A stretch of 64,000 nucleotides of DNA from NCBI RefSeq assembly GCF_008079445.1, contig NZ_VRYH01000003.1, positions 248,001 to 312,000 on the forward strand, read 5' to 3'. The translations under genes were made by a program, and so were the position numbers. Of the stretch, positions 24,620-33,316 are shown in pieces (the stretch's first letter is position 1; every line of letters begins with the position of its first letter). Under the pieces are notes generated by a model. That model was not told where the DNA came from. It was given only the letters and a program-made list of their open reading frames with translations, and made no database searches. Source of the DNA: Aidingimonas lacisalsi. Its GTDB lineage: Bacteria; Pseudomonadota; Gammaproteobacteria; Pseudomonadales; Halomonadaceae.

Positions 24620-25312
24620 TCAGTGCGCCATCATTTCATGGACGATTTCCTGTCCATCCAGGTCGGATGGGTAGTAGGTCGGCCAGTTCGTGACTTCCTC
24701 CAATAGAGCGTCGCGGTCGTCGCCCCAGTACAGATGGAAGTGATCGGCGTCAGTCGGGTAGATGGCATGATCACTGAATTGAATGTACTGGGGAAGCCCG
24801 TCAGCGTCTTCGGCGAGTTCGAAGATATACCTGACGCCGCGATTGCCCGCTTCATACGTCAGGATTTCGTAGCCGTCATAGGTGTACTCGCCAGATCGTC
24901 CTTCATCGCCATCTGCATGGAAAGTGACGGTCTGTCCGTCAATGACGATACGATCCATGTCCGTCTGATATCCCGTCTCATAGTATGCCTTGTACTCGTC
25001 GGCCGTCTTGTCACCCTCGTGTTCCGCCTTATGAGCAAACACCTCGTCCAGAATGCCGTCTTCAAGGTAGGGATAGACGGATTGCCAGTCTCCCTCCCAA
25101 TCGGAAAGCGAGCGGTCTTCTACCTGGCTGTCTTCGAAATAGCCGGCATAGATGTCCTCGTCATGGTCGTGATCATGGTCATGGGTGTGGTCATGACTGT
25201 GCGCATGGTCGTGCTCATGCTCGTCCTGCGATGCCGCTGCACTCTGGCCACCCGCCAGTGCCAGTAAGCTGACGGCTAACACACTTGCCCCTTGTGTCAG
25301 TACCATTTTCAC
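24620..25312 (-). CDS. zinT: ZinT-family periplasmic zinc-binding protein
   Basis: Periplasmic metal-binding lipocalin-like protein that scavenges zinc and passes it to the ZnuABC system. It is 230 residues with a signal peptide ending near GGQSAAASQ. It has a long His/Asp-rich stretch (residues about 28-50, repeated HDH units) and the ZinT core SLSDWEGDWQSVYPYLEDG, with HFHLYWGD carrying the conserved histidines. I chose the GTG at 25310-25312 because AAGGAG stands eight bases upstream. A Zur-like palindrome lies at 25374-25386, so it is probably induced by zinc starvation. No znu genes are in the window. Confidence 0.92.
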   Translation of the reverse strand: MKMVLTQGASVLAVSLLALAGGQSAAASQDEHEHDHAHSHDHTHDHDHDHDEDIYAGYFEDSQVEDRSLSDWEGDWQSVYPYLEDGILDEVFAHKAEHEGDKTADEYKAYYETGYQTDMDRIVIDGQTVTFHADGDEGRSGEYTYDGYEILTYEAGNRGVRYIFELAEDADGLPQYIQFSDHAIYPTDADHFHLYWGDDRDALLEEVTNWPTYYPSDLDGQEIVHEMMAH

Positions 25313-25373
25313 TGTCAACGCTCCTTTTTCATGCAATGAGATAGGATTGCCCTAAGGCATCAACGAAAGATAC

Positions 25374-25386
25374 GTTATAACATAAC
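25374..25386 (-). promoter_or_regulatory. Zur-box-like palindrome upstream of zinT
   Basis: GTTATAACATAAC is a perfect GTTAT-N3-ATAAC inverted repeat, the core of gammaproteobacterial Zur operators, 62 bp upstream of the chosen zinT start. Confidence 0.65.
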
Positions 25387-25542
25387 AATAATCAATGCCA
25401 GCAACTCCCTAATGTTGTCGTCCTCGGGTTGCGTGAGTGCCACGTGACCTCTGCTTATGCGGCTCGAGAGCGTCAACCTTCGCCGGTCGGCCGATCAGCG
25501 AAGGTTGCTTGGAAAAGAGGGGCTACCGCCAGACAAGGCGCC

Positions 25543-26172
25543 TCACTTGGGTCGGCGCACGACCCGCAACGTGCCGCTGCCTCCGCCACCACAGAAGAAC
25601 CGATCGTGGCCGTTGGACTCGAGCCCCGATATACCCATTCCCGGCGGCATTTCGAGACTCTCCAGGACGTCTCCCGTGCGCGGATCGATGCGTCGTAAAT
25701 CGCTTTCGTCACTTTCCCAGGTGCCGTGCCATAGCTCTCCGTCGAGCCAGGTGACCCCGGTCACGAAGCGGTTGGACTCGATGGTGCGAAGCACCTCGCC
25801 GCTGTGCGGATCGACTTGCTGGATCGTCCGGTCCCGATATCGTCCCACCCAGAGCATGCCTTCAGCCCATGCGAGCCCTGAAACACCGCCCTCAGGGGCC
25901 GGAATGGTGTCGATGACACGGCCGCTCTGCGGGTCGACCTTCTGGATGCGGTCTTCGGCGATCTGGAACAGATGCTCTCCGTCGAAGGCGGTTCCCGCAT
26001 TCGCGGTGACATCGATGGAACGCAGCGTCTCCCCGCTCGCTGGATCCAGGGCGGTCAGCGTGTCGCCGGTGGCAAGCCAGACATGCTGGCCGTCATAGGT
26101 GACGCCATGCACGCAGTCGATGCCGGGGAAGGGGCCATGTTCGCTGAGGATGTCGGCTGGTGAGCGGTTCAT
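25543..26172 (-). CDS. beta-propeller (YncE/PQQ-like repeat) protein
   Basis: Protein of 209 residues built from repeated units of the form VDPxSGxVLRTI: LDPASGETLRSI, VDPQSGRVIDTI, VDPHSGEVLRTI and IDPRTGDVLESL. Each is followed by a tryptophan-rich strand (for example MLWVGRYRDR). Five repeats make a small propeller. It has no signal peptide, so it is cytoplasmic unless the start is misplaced. It lies 35 bp after the regulator at 26208-27428 on the same strand and is probably co-transcribed. The function is unknown. Similar repeats occur in glutamine-cyclotransferase-like and YncE proteins. Confidence 0.75.
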   Translation of the reverse strand: MNRSPADILSEHGPFPGIDCVHGVTYDGQHVWLATGDTLTALDPASGETLRSIDVTANAGTAFDGEHLFQIAEDRIQKVDPQSGRVIDTIPAPEGGVSGLAWAEGMLWVGRYRDRTIQQVDPHSGEVLRTIESNRFVTGVTWLDGELWHGTWESDESDLRRIDPRTGDVLESLEMPPGMGISGLESNGHDRFFCGGGGSGTLRVVRRPK

Positions 26173-26207
26173 GTGTCTGTCCTGGTTGCTTGGTTGGTGA
26201 CTATAGC

Positions 26208-27428
26208 CTAGCTACCTGGATAAGGGCCGGGGAGTAACAAGGTTGTCGTGAATCCGGGCACGGGCGACGTCATCCAGCGACGCGCCCGCCCACGACCGAA
26301 CGATTGCACCTTGCCTGCTGCTGAGAGCGCGTCGAGGGCTCGCTGTACGGTGCGCTGGCTGGTGCCGAGCGCCAGTGCCAGGGCCGAGCTCGACCATGCT
26401 TCACCGTCGTCGAGCAGGGCGAGTAGCGCGGCATGCTTCTCTTCGATCGGCCGTGCCAGCACCACGACGTCGCCTGTACTGTGCGGCACCAGCTTGAATC
26501 CCCGTTTCGTCGCGCTCACATCCGCCAGTGTGCCGAGCTCTGAGCGAAGTCGCCCGATTTCGACCCGTAACCGTGCACGATGCGTTTCATCGGCGAACCG
26601 GGTGCGGAAGGCGTGCGCGATGAGCGTGCCCCTCGGCACATCGTCCGGCCAGGCTTCGCCCAGCAAGCGTGCGAGTGTGAACAGTACCGGGCGCCTGGCG
26701 AGCGAGGCCACCGTGTGAGCGTCACGCACGACATGGCGACAGGCGTCCACGACGAGTGCCTTCGATGCCAGTAATGCCTCGACCTCTTCCAGTAACAGCA
26801 GCCGCTCTTCGCCCTGATCAATCAGGCGTGCGGCGGGCTTATTCAGGGCGAGAAAGGCACTTTCCACTTCCGCCGTCAGTGCAGGAATTCCGGCATGGTG
26901 CGCGACGCTTTCGGCCCGGGTGAGCGCCGCGCGTGCCGTTGTCGTCTGCAGGCGGCGTATTGCGATCCCTGCCATCACGAGTTCATGGGCAGTCCTCAAG
27001 GCCGGCGGGAAGGGGGTGGGGTCGAGATCGGCGAGCTTACGCTCTGCTTTGTCCAGATGCCCGGTCAGAAGCAGATGTCGGGCCTCGAGGTACCGCGCAT
27101 GCGCCGCGTTCACCCGGTCGCCGTACTGTTCGAGCGTCGCCCGCGCCGTGCCGAGCGCCTGCGTGGGCCAGTTCAGATCGCGTGAGACGAGCGCGATCTC
27201 GGCCTCGGCGATGACGCACCTGGCACAAGCGACGGCTTCTTTCGGGCCGAAGGCGCGCACGGCACGTCTCAGCAGCGCTTTCGCTCGCTCGAAATCGCCA
27301 AGCTGCGCCATCGCGATCCCTCGCAACGCTAGCGCCGGTGCATCGTCGCGCAGCGCGATCCGGTTCAATGCGCCGAAGGAATCACCCGCCGTCAACGCAC
27401 GGGCTGCGGCCGTGATCAAAGAGTCCAT
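26208..27428 (-). CDS. helix-turn-helix transcriptional regulator with TPR-like N-terminus
   Basis: Protein of 406 residues. Residues 1-200 are alanine-rich helical repeats resembling TPRs (ALALRGIAMAQLGDFERAKALL). The C-terminal third has a winged helix-turn-helix (SSSALALALGTSQRTVQRALDALSAAGKVQSFGRGRARRW). The N-terminal half suits ligand or protein binding. It is divergent from the DUF899 gene (119 bp between start codons) and upstream of the propeller gene, so it probably controls both. The precise family is not recognised. Confidence 0.7.
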   Translation of the reverse strand: MDSLITAAARALTAGDSFGALNRIALRDDAPALALRGIAMAQLGDFERAKALLRRAVRAFGPKEAVACARCVIAEAEIALVSRDLNWPTQALGTARATLEQYGDRVNAAHARYLEARHLLLTGHLDKAERKLADLDPTPFPPALRTAHELVMAGIAIRRLQTTTARAALTRAESVAHHAGIPALTAEVESAFLALNKPAARLIDQGEERLLLLEEVEALLASKALVVDACRHVVRDAHTVASLARRPVLFTLARLLGEAWPDDVPRGTLIAHAFRTRFADETHRARLRVEIGRLRSELGTLADVSATKRGFKLVPHSTGDVVVLARPIEEKHAALLALLDDGEAWSSSALALALGTSQRTVQRALDALSAAGKVQSFGRGRARRWMTSPVPGFTTTLLLPGPYPGS

Positions 27429-27547
27429 CGCAATCCCGCCACACTTGTTACTCCCATCGTTCGGTCACCCGGATTCACTATATCTCATGACCGCGAAGGT
27501 TATATCGAGAACGTAACGAGGACATTCGACGAAAGGGGAGTCAAACA

Positions 27548-28345
27548 ATGACGACACATATCACCGGGACGTACGAGGAGTGGCTGGTCGCGCGGCTTGA
27601 GCTGCTCAAGGCCGAGAAAGAACTCACGCGAAGAAACGATGAACTGGCTCGCTGGCGGCAGGAATTGCCGTGGGTTCGTATCGACAAGGCGTATCGTTTC
27701 GAGACCAATAACGGGAGTGCCTCGTTGGTGGATCTCTTCTGCGGGCGTTCGCAGCTCCTCGTTTACCATTTCATGTTCGGACCCGATTACACGGCGGGTT
27801 GCCCGTCCTGCTCGGCGATCGCTGATGGCTTCAACGGTATCGTCGATCACCTGGCCAATCATGACGTCATGCTGTGGGCGGTGTCGCGAGCCCCGTTAGC
27901 GAAATTGCAGGCCTACAAGCAACGACTGGGATGGACCTTTCCCTGGGCGTCCTCGCATGGCAGCGACTTCAACTTCGACTTCAATGTCTGGTTCAGCGAA
28001 GCGCAACAGCGTGAGGGGAGTATCGAATACAACTATCAGCGCGAGCCGGCGGATCAGTTACGCGACAGCGAGCAGCCTGTCGCCGACATACCCTCGCGAT
28101 CGACACCCGACGGGGCGACTATCGGTGCTGCCATGAGCGGAACGGATAAGGCCACATACACGCGTGAAAGGCCCGGCATGAGCGCATTCGTGCTCGAGGA
28201 GGGGAGCGTCTACCACACCTATTCCACCTATGCACGCGGACTGGACGGTTTGTGGAGCATGTACCAGTGGCTCGATCGCGCACCGAAAGGACGCAACGAG
28301 ACAGGCATGTGGTGGCGTCGCCACGATGAGTACAATCAGGGCTGA
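27548..28345 (+). CDS. DUF899-family thioredoxin-like protein
   Basis: Protein of 265 residues of the DUF899 family, which has a thioredoxin-like fold and unknown enzymatic role. It shows the family start (EWLVARLELLKAEKELTRRNDELA), the motif YHFMFGPDYTAGCPSCSAIAD with a CPSC pair, and the C-terminal TYARGLDGLWSMYQWLDRAP and GMWWRRHDEY. It is divergent from a probable regulator. The convergent transporter gene starts its stop 29 bp downstream. A decayed copy of the 3' end of a relative lies at 12901-13032. Confidence 0.9.
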   Translation: MTTHITGTYEEWLVARLELLKAEKELTRRNDELARWRQELPWVRIDKAYRFETNNGSASLVDLFCGRSQLLVYHFMFGPDYTAGCPSCSAIADGFNGIVDHLANHDVMLWAVSRAPLAKLQAYKQRLGWTFPWASSHGSDFNFDFNVWFSEAQQREGSIEYNYQREPADQLRDSEQPVADIPSRSTPDGATIGAAMSGTDKATYTRERPGMSAFVLEEGSVYHTYSTYARGLDGLWSMYQWLDRAPKGRNETGMWWRRHDEYNQG

Positions 28346-28374
28346 ACGGGGGCGACGCATATCCGCAATGGACG

Positions 28375-29472
28375 TTACTCCCCGGTTGGGGCGCCTCGGC
28401 GGCGGATGAGCATCTTGCGCAGTTTCTCGGCGATCAGGCCGGCAATCAACCCCAGCAGTGCACCGCCAAAGAGGGTGACGCCGGCCGTGATGGCGATCAC
28501 GGGGCGGCAGTCCGGGCGGGCGTCGAATAGGCGCTTGCCAAGCATCAGTTCGACCGCTGCATAGGCGAGCAGGGCACCCACGACCGGCGTGGGAATAGCG
28601 GCAAGCCAGGCGATCACCGTGGGACCCTGCAAGGCGGCAAGGGCGCAGACACCGGCCATGACCAGGGGAGCCACCAGGCTGCGGGCGCCGAAACGGTGAT
28701 GGGCGGCGATGCCGCCGGCACCATGACACATCGGCATGACGCCAAGTGGCGCCAACGCCAGGTTGAGCAGCCCGCTGGAAGCCGCCAATCGGCGTTCGTT
28801 CACTCGGTCCGCCCGACCGGGGTAGAGCGAATGGGCCACCGCGGCGGCTACCACCACGGCATTGAGTAATGTCAGCGGCAACTGTGCCATGACGCCGGTG
28901 GCGACGGCCCGAGTCGAGAGATCGGTATCGGGTGGTGGCACGGCCGGGTCGAGTGGTTCGGTCGGTGTGCCCAGCAGCAACGCCGAGGCCACGACCAGCA
29001 GGGCCCAGGGGCCGCGTGGCCAGACCCAGGATAGTCCCAGTGTCGCCAGCGCCGGCAGAGCGATGAGCCAGCCTTCCGCCATCATCGACAGTGCCATGGC
29101 GCCGAGCATCAGGCCGAGGCCGGCCTGCAGACCGGTGACGATGGATTGAGGCAAGGCGCGAGCGACCTGGGTCAGGCGTGGCGTGGCGGCCAGCACCAGA
29201 AGGATCAGCCCAATGAGCGCGCCCGCCCAGGCGGTTTCGCTGGCGGAGAGTCCGCCGGTGAGGATGACCGCCCCCAGCGCCTTCATGGGCTGAACGGCGA
29301 TGGGCAACCGATAGAGCAGGGCGACCAGCAGATAACCTGCGGCGAAGCCCAGGAACACCGGCGTGGGGGCAAGCACCCCCAGGCCCAGGGCGGCAATCAC
29401 GTAGGGCAACAAGGTGCCGAGGTCGCCGAACGCCCCGGAAACATCGCCGGTCACATCCTTCAGCCGGTGCAT
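28375..29472 (-). CDS. MOT1-type putative sulfate/molybdate transporter
   Basis: Membrane protein of 365 residues with about ten helices. It resembles the MOT1 branch of the SulP superfamily but lacks a STAS domain. Signature pieces are GDVSGAFGDLGTLLPYVIA, PIAVQPMKALGAVIL, and GVMPMCHGAGGIAAHHRFGAR, where MOT1 proteins have the second conserved motif. It would move molybdate or sulfate across the inner membrane. No molybdenum-cofactor genes lie nearby, so the physiological substrate is uncertain. Confidence 0.82.
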   Translation of the reverse strand: MHRLKDVTGDVSGAFGDLGTLLPYVIAALGLGVLAPTPVFLGFAAGYLLVALLYRLPIAVQPMKALGAVILTGGLSASETAWAGALIGLILLVLAATPRLTQVARALPQSIVTGLQAGLGLMLGAMALSMMAEGWLIALPALATLGLSWVWPRGPWALLVVASALLLGTPTEPLDPAVPPPDTDLSTRAVATGVMAQLPLTLLNAVVVAAAVAHSLYPGRADRVNERRLAASSGLLNLALAPLGVMPMCHGAGGIAAHHRFGARSLVAPLVMAGVCALAALQGPTVIAWLAAIPTPVVGALLAYAAVELMLGKRLFDARPDCRPVIAITAGVTLFGGALLGLIAGLIAEKLRKMLIRRRGAPTGE

Positions 29473-29655
29473 GGAAACCGTGCTCCACCGCTTGTCATAC
29501 CGCTACTCTAGACGCCGAGCCCATGGCTGTCCTTAAGCGGTTCGTCGGCCACCGTATCGCTATGGTGGCGGTGTGCCACCCTTTATGCATCGATCATGCA
29601 GGATGAACGATTGACTGCCATAGTGGGAAATAGTCGGGGAAGCGAGGGGCACGCC

Positions 29656-30135
29656 ATGGTCGTAGAGAGCGAGTATCGCTATCTGGAGCGTTGTCTTGAA
29701 TTGGCGGCCGAGGCCTTGACGGCAGGTGACGAGCCGTTCGGCAGTGTACTGGTCGATGAGACAGGTAACGTTCTTGCCGAGGACCGCAACCGTATCGCCG
29801 GGGGCGATTCCACCCAGCATCCGGAGTTTGCGCTGGCTCGCTGGGCGGCCAATCACATGTCGCCCGAGGCCCGTGCCAAGGCCACGGTGTATACCTCCGG
29901 CGAGCACTGCCCGATGTGTGCGGCGGCGCATGGCTGGGTAGGATTGGGGCGTATCGTGTATGCCAGCTCGTCGTCTCAGTTGCGGCACTGGCTTGATGCC
30001 ATGGATGTCGGTCCGCCGCCGGTAGCGACGCTTCCCATTCAGACGATCGTGCCGGGATTACCTGTCGACGGCCCGGTGGAGGGCTTTTATCAGCGTGTGC
30101 ATGAGTTGCATCGTCAACGACATGGATGGGCGTAG
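29656..30135 (+). CDS. CMP/dCMP-type nucleoside deaminase family protein
   Basis: Zinc-dependent deaminase fold of 159 residues. The metal ligands are in THPEF (histidine, with the catalytic glutamate; P replaces the usual A of HAE) and SGEHCPMCAAAHGW (PCxxC-type cysteines). Guanine-deaminase-like proteins have this arrangement. The ATG at 29656 follows GAGGGG at good spacing; an upstream ATG at 29596 has no such signal. The substrate could be guanine, cytosine or another amino-heterocycle. No operon partners are evident. Confidence 0.82.
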   Translation: MVVESEYRYLERCLELAAEALTAGDEPFGSVLVDETGNVLAEDRNRIAGGDSTQHPEFALARWAANHMSPEARAKATVYTSGEHCPMCAAAHGWVGLGRIVYASSSSQLRHWLDAMDVGPPPVATLPIQTIVPGLPVDGPVEGFYQRVHELHRQRHGWA

Positions 30136-30253
30136 CAGCGAGGGCGAGGTCGGTGGTGGCGATAGCATTCGATGATCGGGTCGATCAGTGGTGGATGGCA
30201 AAACGTTAACACGCTATCGTTTGCTAGACTGCACAACCGATCATGGAGTTCTC

Positions 30254-31129
30254 ATGACACAAGAGACCGAGTATACCCCACCACAAGTCTGGACCTGGGA
30301 AAACGAGAGTGGCGGCACCTTTGCCAGCATCAACCGGCCCATTGCGGGCCCGACCCATGAGCGAGAGCTACCGGTCGGCGACCATCCGTTCCAACTCTAC
30401 TCGATGGGCACGCCCAATGGCGTGAAAGTGACGGTGATGTTCGAGGAACTGCTGGCGCTGGGCCATCGCGATGCCGAATACGATGCCTGGCTGATCCGTA
30501 TCGGTGATGGCGATCAGTTCGGCAGTGGTTTCGTCGAGATCAATCCCAATTCGAAGATTCCGGCGATGGTGGATTACAGCACGCCGGAGCCCACGCGGGT
30601 GTTCGAGTCCGGCGCCATCCTGCTCTATCTTGCCGAGACGTTCGGCGCCTTTCTACCCCGCGAGCCTCAGGCTCGCACCGAGACGTTGAACTGGCTGTTC
30701 TGGCAGATGGGCAGTGCACCGTTCGTCGGTGGTGGGTTCGGCCACTTTTACTCGTATGCACCGGTCAAGATCGAGTATGCGATCGACCGTTTTACCATGG
30801 AAACCAAACGTCAACTGGATGTGCTCGATCGCCGGTTGGCGGAGACCCGTTATCTGGCCGGCGATGATTACACCATTGCCGATATGGCGACCTGGCCCTG
30901 GTACGGCCAACTGGTGCTGGGGCGGCTCTACGATGCCGGTGAATTCCTGCAGGTGGACACCTACGAGCATGTGGTGCGCTGGGCCAGGGAGATCGACGAC
31001 CGCCGGGCCGTTCAGCGTGGGCGCATGGTCAACCGTACCTTCGGCGAGCCGGAAACCCAGCTTCACGAACGCCACGATGCCAGCGACTTCGAGCGAAAAA
31101 CGCAAGATAAACTGGAATCGGTCGAGTAA
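30254..31129 (+). CDS. yghU: YghU-like glutathione S-transferase (Nu class)
   Basis: Protein of 291 residues with the Nu-class layout: a long N-terminal arm (YTPPQVWTWENESGGTFASIN), a thioredoxin-type domain with PFQLYSMGTPNGVKVTVMFEEL, the diagnostic stretch DGDQFGSGFVEINPNSKIPAMVD, and a helical domain with DDYTIADMATWPWYG. Nu-class enzymes such as E. coli YghU have disulfide-bond reductase and organic peroxidase activity. I start at the ATG at 30254, preceded by GGAG. It is followed by a hydrolase gene after 23 bp. Confidence 0.92.
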   Translation: MTQETEYTPPQVWTWENESGGTFASINRPIAGPTHERELPVGDHPFQLYSMGTPNGVKVTVMFEELLALGHRDAEYDAWLIRIGDGDQFGSGFVEINPNSKIPAMVDYSTPEPTRVFESGAILLYLAETFGAFLPREPQARTETLNWLFWQMGSAPFVGGGFGHFYSYAPVKIEYAIDRFTMETKRQLDVLDRRLAETRYLAGDDYTIADMATWPWYGQLVLGRLYDAGEFLQVDTYEHVVRWAREIDDRRAVQRGRMVNRTFGEPETQLHERHDASDFERKTQDKLESVE

Positions 31130-31152
31130 ACGTCATTCTGAGGAAGAGAGCT

Positions 31153-32046
31153 ATGCCTGCACATGACAAAGTTGAGCTCGGCGGCAAGGTGTTTACTCAC
31201 TCGATGGTGGAAGCAGAAGGCATCCGCTTTCACACAGTTTCCGGGGGACAAGGTTTTCCGGTTCTACTGATGGCGGGTTTCCCGCAAAGTTGGTATGCAT
31301 GGCGCCGTGTCATGCCTCTACTTTGCGATCATTTCCATGTGGTTGCGATTGACCTGCCTGGACAGGGGGATTCTGACAAGCCGATAGAGGGTTACGATAC
31401 ACGAACAACGGGAGATCGCGTTCATGCATTAGCGAAAACGCTTGGATTCGAACGCTACCATATCGGCTCGCACGATATCGGCTCGTGGGTGGCTTATCCC
31501 TTTGCCGCGCGCTTTGCCGAGGAAGTGGGCCGGCTTGTGATGCTGGATGCCAATATACCCGGCGTAACGCTAAAATCGACCATCGAGGTTGGTCCCCATA
31601 ACTGGAAAGCTTGGCATTTTTTCTTTCACCAGGTAGCAGACCTGCCTGAGATATTGATTACCGGCCGCGAGCGAAGTTACATAGAGTGGTTCTTCCAGAG
31701 TAAAACCTACAATCCTGCCGGCACTTTCTCGCAGGCTGATATCGATGAGTATGAGCGCGTTTACAAACAGCCCGGTAACTTACGAGGTGCGCTGGAATAT
31801 TATCGAGCAGTATTAGAGGATGTCGAGCAAAACAAGTCTTTAGCGACGACAAAAATAGAAACCCCGATACTCGCGCTGGGGGGAGATGTCGGTATGTCTC
31901 CGGACATCTTCGAAGCCATGAAGCCGTTAGCGAGCGATATCGAAGGTGGTGTCGTTCGTCATTGCGGCCATTACATGCCTGAAGAGCAGCCTGAAGAGAT
32001 CGGGGAAAAAATGATCGATTTCTTTAAGAAGGATGAAAACGGCTAA
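31153..32046 (+). CDS. alpha/beta hydrolase, epoxide hydrolase/haloacetate dehalogenase-like
   Basis: Cytoplasmic hydrolase of 297 residues. The nucleophile elbow is GSHDIGSW, so the nucleophile is aspartate, as in epoxide hydrolases and haloalkane/fluoroacetate dehalogenases, not serine. Other features are GFPQSWYAWRRVMPLL (HGxP-like oxyanion loop with F for H), AIDLPGQGDSDKP, and the catalytic histidine in VVRHCGHYMPEEQP. Codon use is less GC-rich than the neighbours, hinting at acquisition. It is preceded by AAGAGAG and lies 23 bp after yghU. The substrate is unknown. Confidence 0.85.
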   Translation: MPAHDKVELGGKVFTHSMVEAEGIRFHTVSGGQGFPVLLMAGFPQSWYAWRRVMPLLCDHFHVVAIDLPGQGDSDKPIEGYDTRTTGDRVHALAKTLGFERYHIGSHDIGSWVAYPFAARFAEEVGRLVMLDANIPGVTLKSTIEVGPHNWKAWHFFFHQVADLPEILITGRERSYIEWFFQSKTYNPAGTFSQADIDEYERVYKQPGNLRGALEYYRAVLEDVEQNKSLATTKIETPILALGGDVGMSPDIFEAMKPLASDIEGGVVRHCGHYMPEEQPEEIGEKMIDFFKKDENG

Positions 32047-32199
32047 ATGCCTGAGCCGACTATTCTCATAGGGATGACCAATCAAGTCGTGGCCTTAGCC
32101 ACTTGCATGATGGCGGCCGTACTTAGCTTTCTGGCTACTTACTAGTGACATAGAACTCCGGGCATACAGAGACGCTGTCACCATGCTTGTCGGGCTGCT

Positions 32200-33030
32200 C
32201 TATGACCCGGTCCATCTATGTATGGGACATGCTGCCAAGAGTGTACTGGCCAATGGAGACGGGTCGAACAGTGGTGACGTTTCCTGCCAGCGAGACTCGA
32301 ATTCGGCGACCTGTATGCCGAGAATTTGTTGGTTGCGGCTAAGGTGTCTAAATAAAGTGGATAAAGTCTCCAGTGTTATGCCTCCTGGACTGGCATACTC
32401 AGTTGGAACATGACCAGGTTCCAATACATCGCAATCGAGATGGATATAGCAGGCAACATCCCCCAGCATGGCTAACAGGCGCTCGACGAAATCCGTTCCT
32501 GGTGGTACATGCTTTGGTGCGCCGGCATCGATCAATTGTCGTTCGCATGGGTCGAGTGCACGTGCGCCTGCCAAGATGATGCGATCGAGCGACCACCCGG
32601 TGCCAAGCCCCGAATCCCACTGTCCAGCTGCAGCGCTGACTACCATGCCGCCAAGGTAGCCTGACTCCGAGTTCCGAGGCGTGTTCAAGTCACCATGGGC
32701 ATCCAACCACAGTAAAATGGCGTCAGGATGATGACGGGCGATCACTGGTAGAGTTCCCAGGGCCGCGGCACAGCGTGGGAGTACGGTAATAGGAAAGCGA
32801 TCGTGGTCGAGGGTGTCAGAAAGCGTATTACCCAATTGCCGTAATACCGGCCGTGTGTTCATCAGTTGCCGGTGCCAATCGCCATGGAGCAGGGAGCCTG
32901 ATTTGCCAATATGGATAGGCGCGACCGAGATGCGATCGGACAGAACTTCTGCTAATCGACTGGCCCCTTCAATGCCCAGTGTGTTGCGGTCGGCCGTGGG
33001 AGAGTGGAACAACAACAGGTCCATTGTCAT
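32200..33030 (-). CDS. arginase/agmatinase (ureohydrolase) family protein lacking one metal-ligand motif
   Basis: Ureohydrolase-fold protein of about 276 residues. The second metal motif is intact (LLWLDAHGDLNTP, giving D-A-H-G-D), and the third reads IHLDCDVLEPGH, with both aspartates. The first motif, normally GGDHS before the ALGT stretch, is replaced by PRCAAALGT, so its metal-binding histidine is missing. Activity as a binuclear-manganese arginase is therefore doubtful; a mononuclear or altered enzyme is possible. The start is uncertain: ATGs at 33030 and 33024 or a GTG at 33054 are all possible, with no strong ribosome-binding site. Confidence 0.75.
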   Translation of the reverse strand: MTMDLLLFHSPTADRNTLGIEGASRLAEVLSDRISVAPIHIGKSGSLLHGDWHRQLMNTRPVLRQLGNTLSDTLDHDRFPITVLPRCAAALGTLPVIARHHPDAILLWLDAHGDLNTPRNSESGYLGGMVVSAAAGQWDSGLGTGWSLDRIILAGARALDPCERQLIDAGAPKHVPPGTDFVERLLAMLGDVACYIHLDCDVLEPGHVPTEYASPGGITLETLSTLFRHLSRNQQILGIQVAEFESRWQETSPLFDPSPLASTLLAACPIHRWTGS

Positions 33031-33316
33031 AGTAACACCATTGAACTGGCCCACGATGCGTAGCGCCGTACCTATGGAGACTCGAACATCCTATATTGCC
33101 GGCTCGGGATAGTATAGCCACCTCACTCGCTGTCACCGTGAGGATTGGCTGAGATATGACCCGCGATGAGACTGCGTATGGACGGTGATGGTCTGATCAT
33201 GGGGAAGTGAATTGTGAACGATAATCGTCAAGGAAGAAGAAACTAGAGCGGCAACTGGCTAGTGATGGGACCATGAAGTACGCTTCTCCCTGTCGGAGAC
33301 AACGCAAGGGAATGAC

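Noticed and set aside
28058-29488. A 476-codon minus-strand frame over the transporter
   Set aside because: Out-of-frame shadow of the MOT1-type gene, with proline/arginine-rich composition typical of high-GC shadows.
32073-32144. A 23-codon hydrophobic peptide frame after the hydrolase gene
   Set aside because: No properly spaced ribosome-binding site, and no neighbour or symmetry suggests a toxin or leader peptide.
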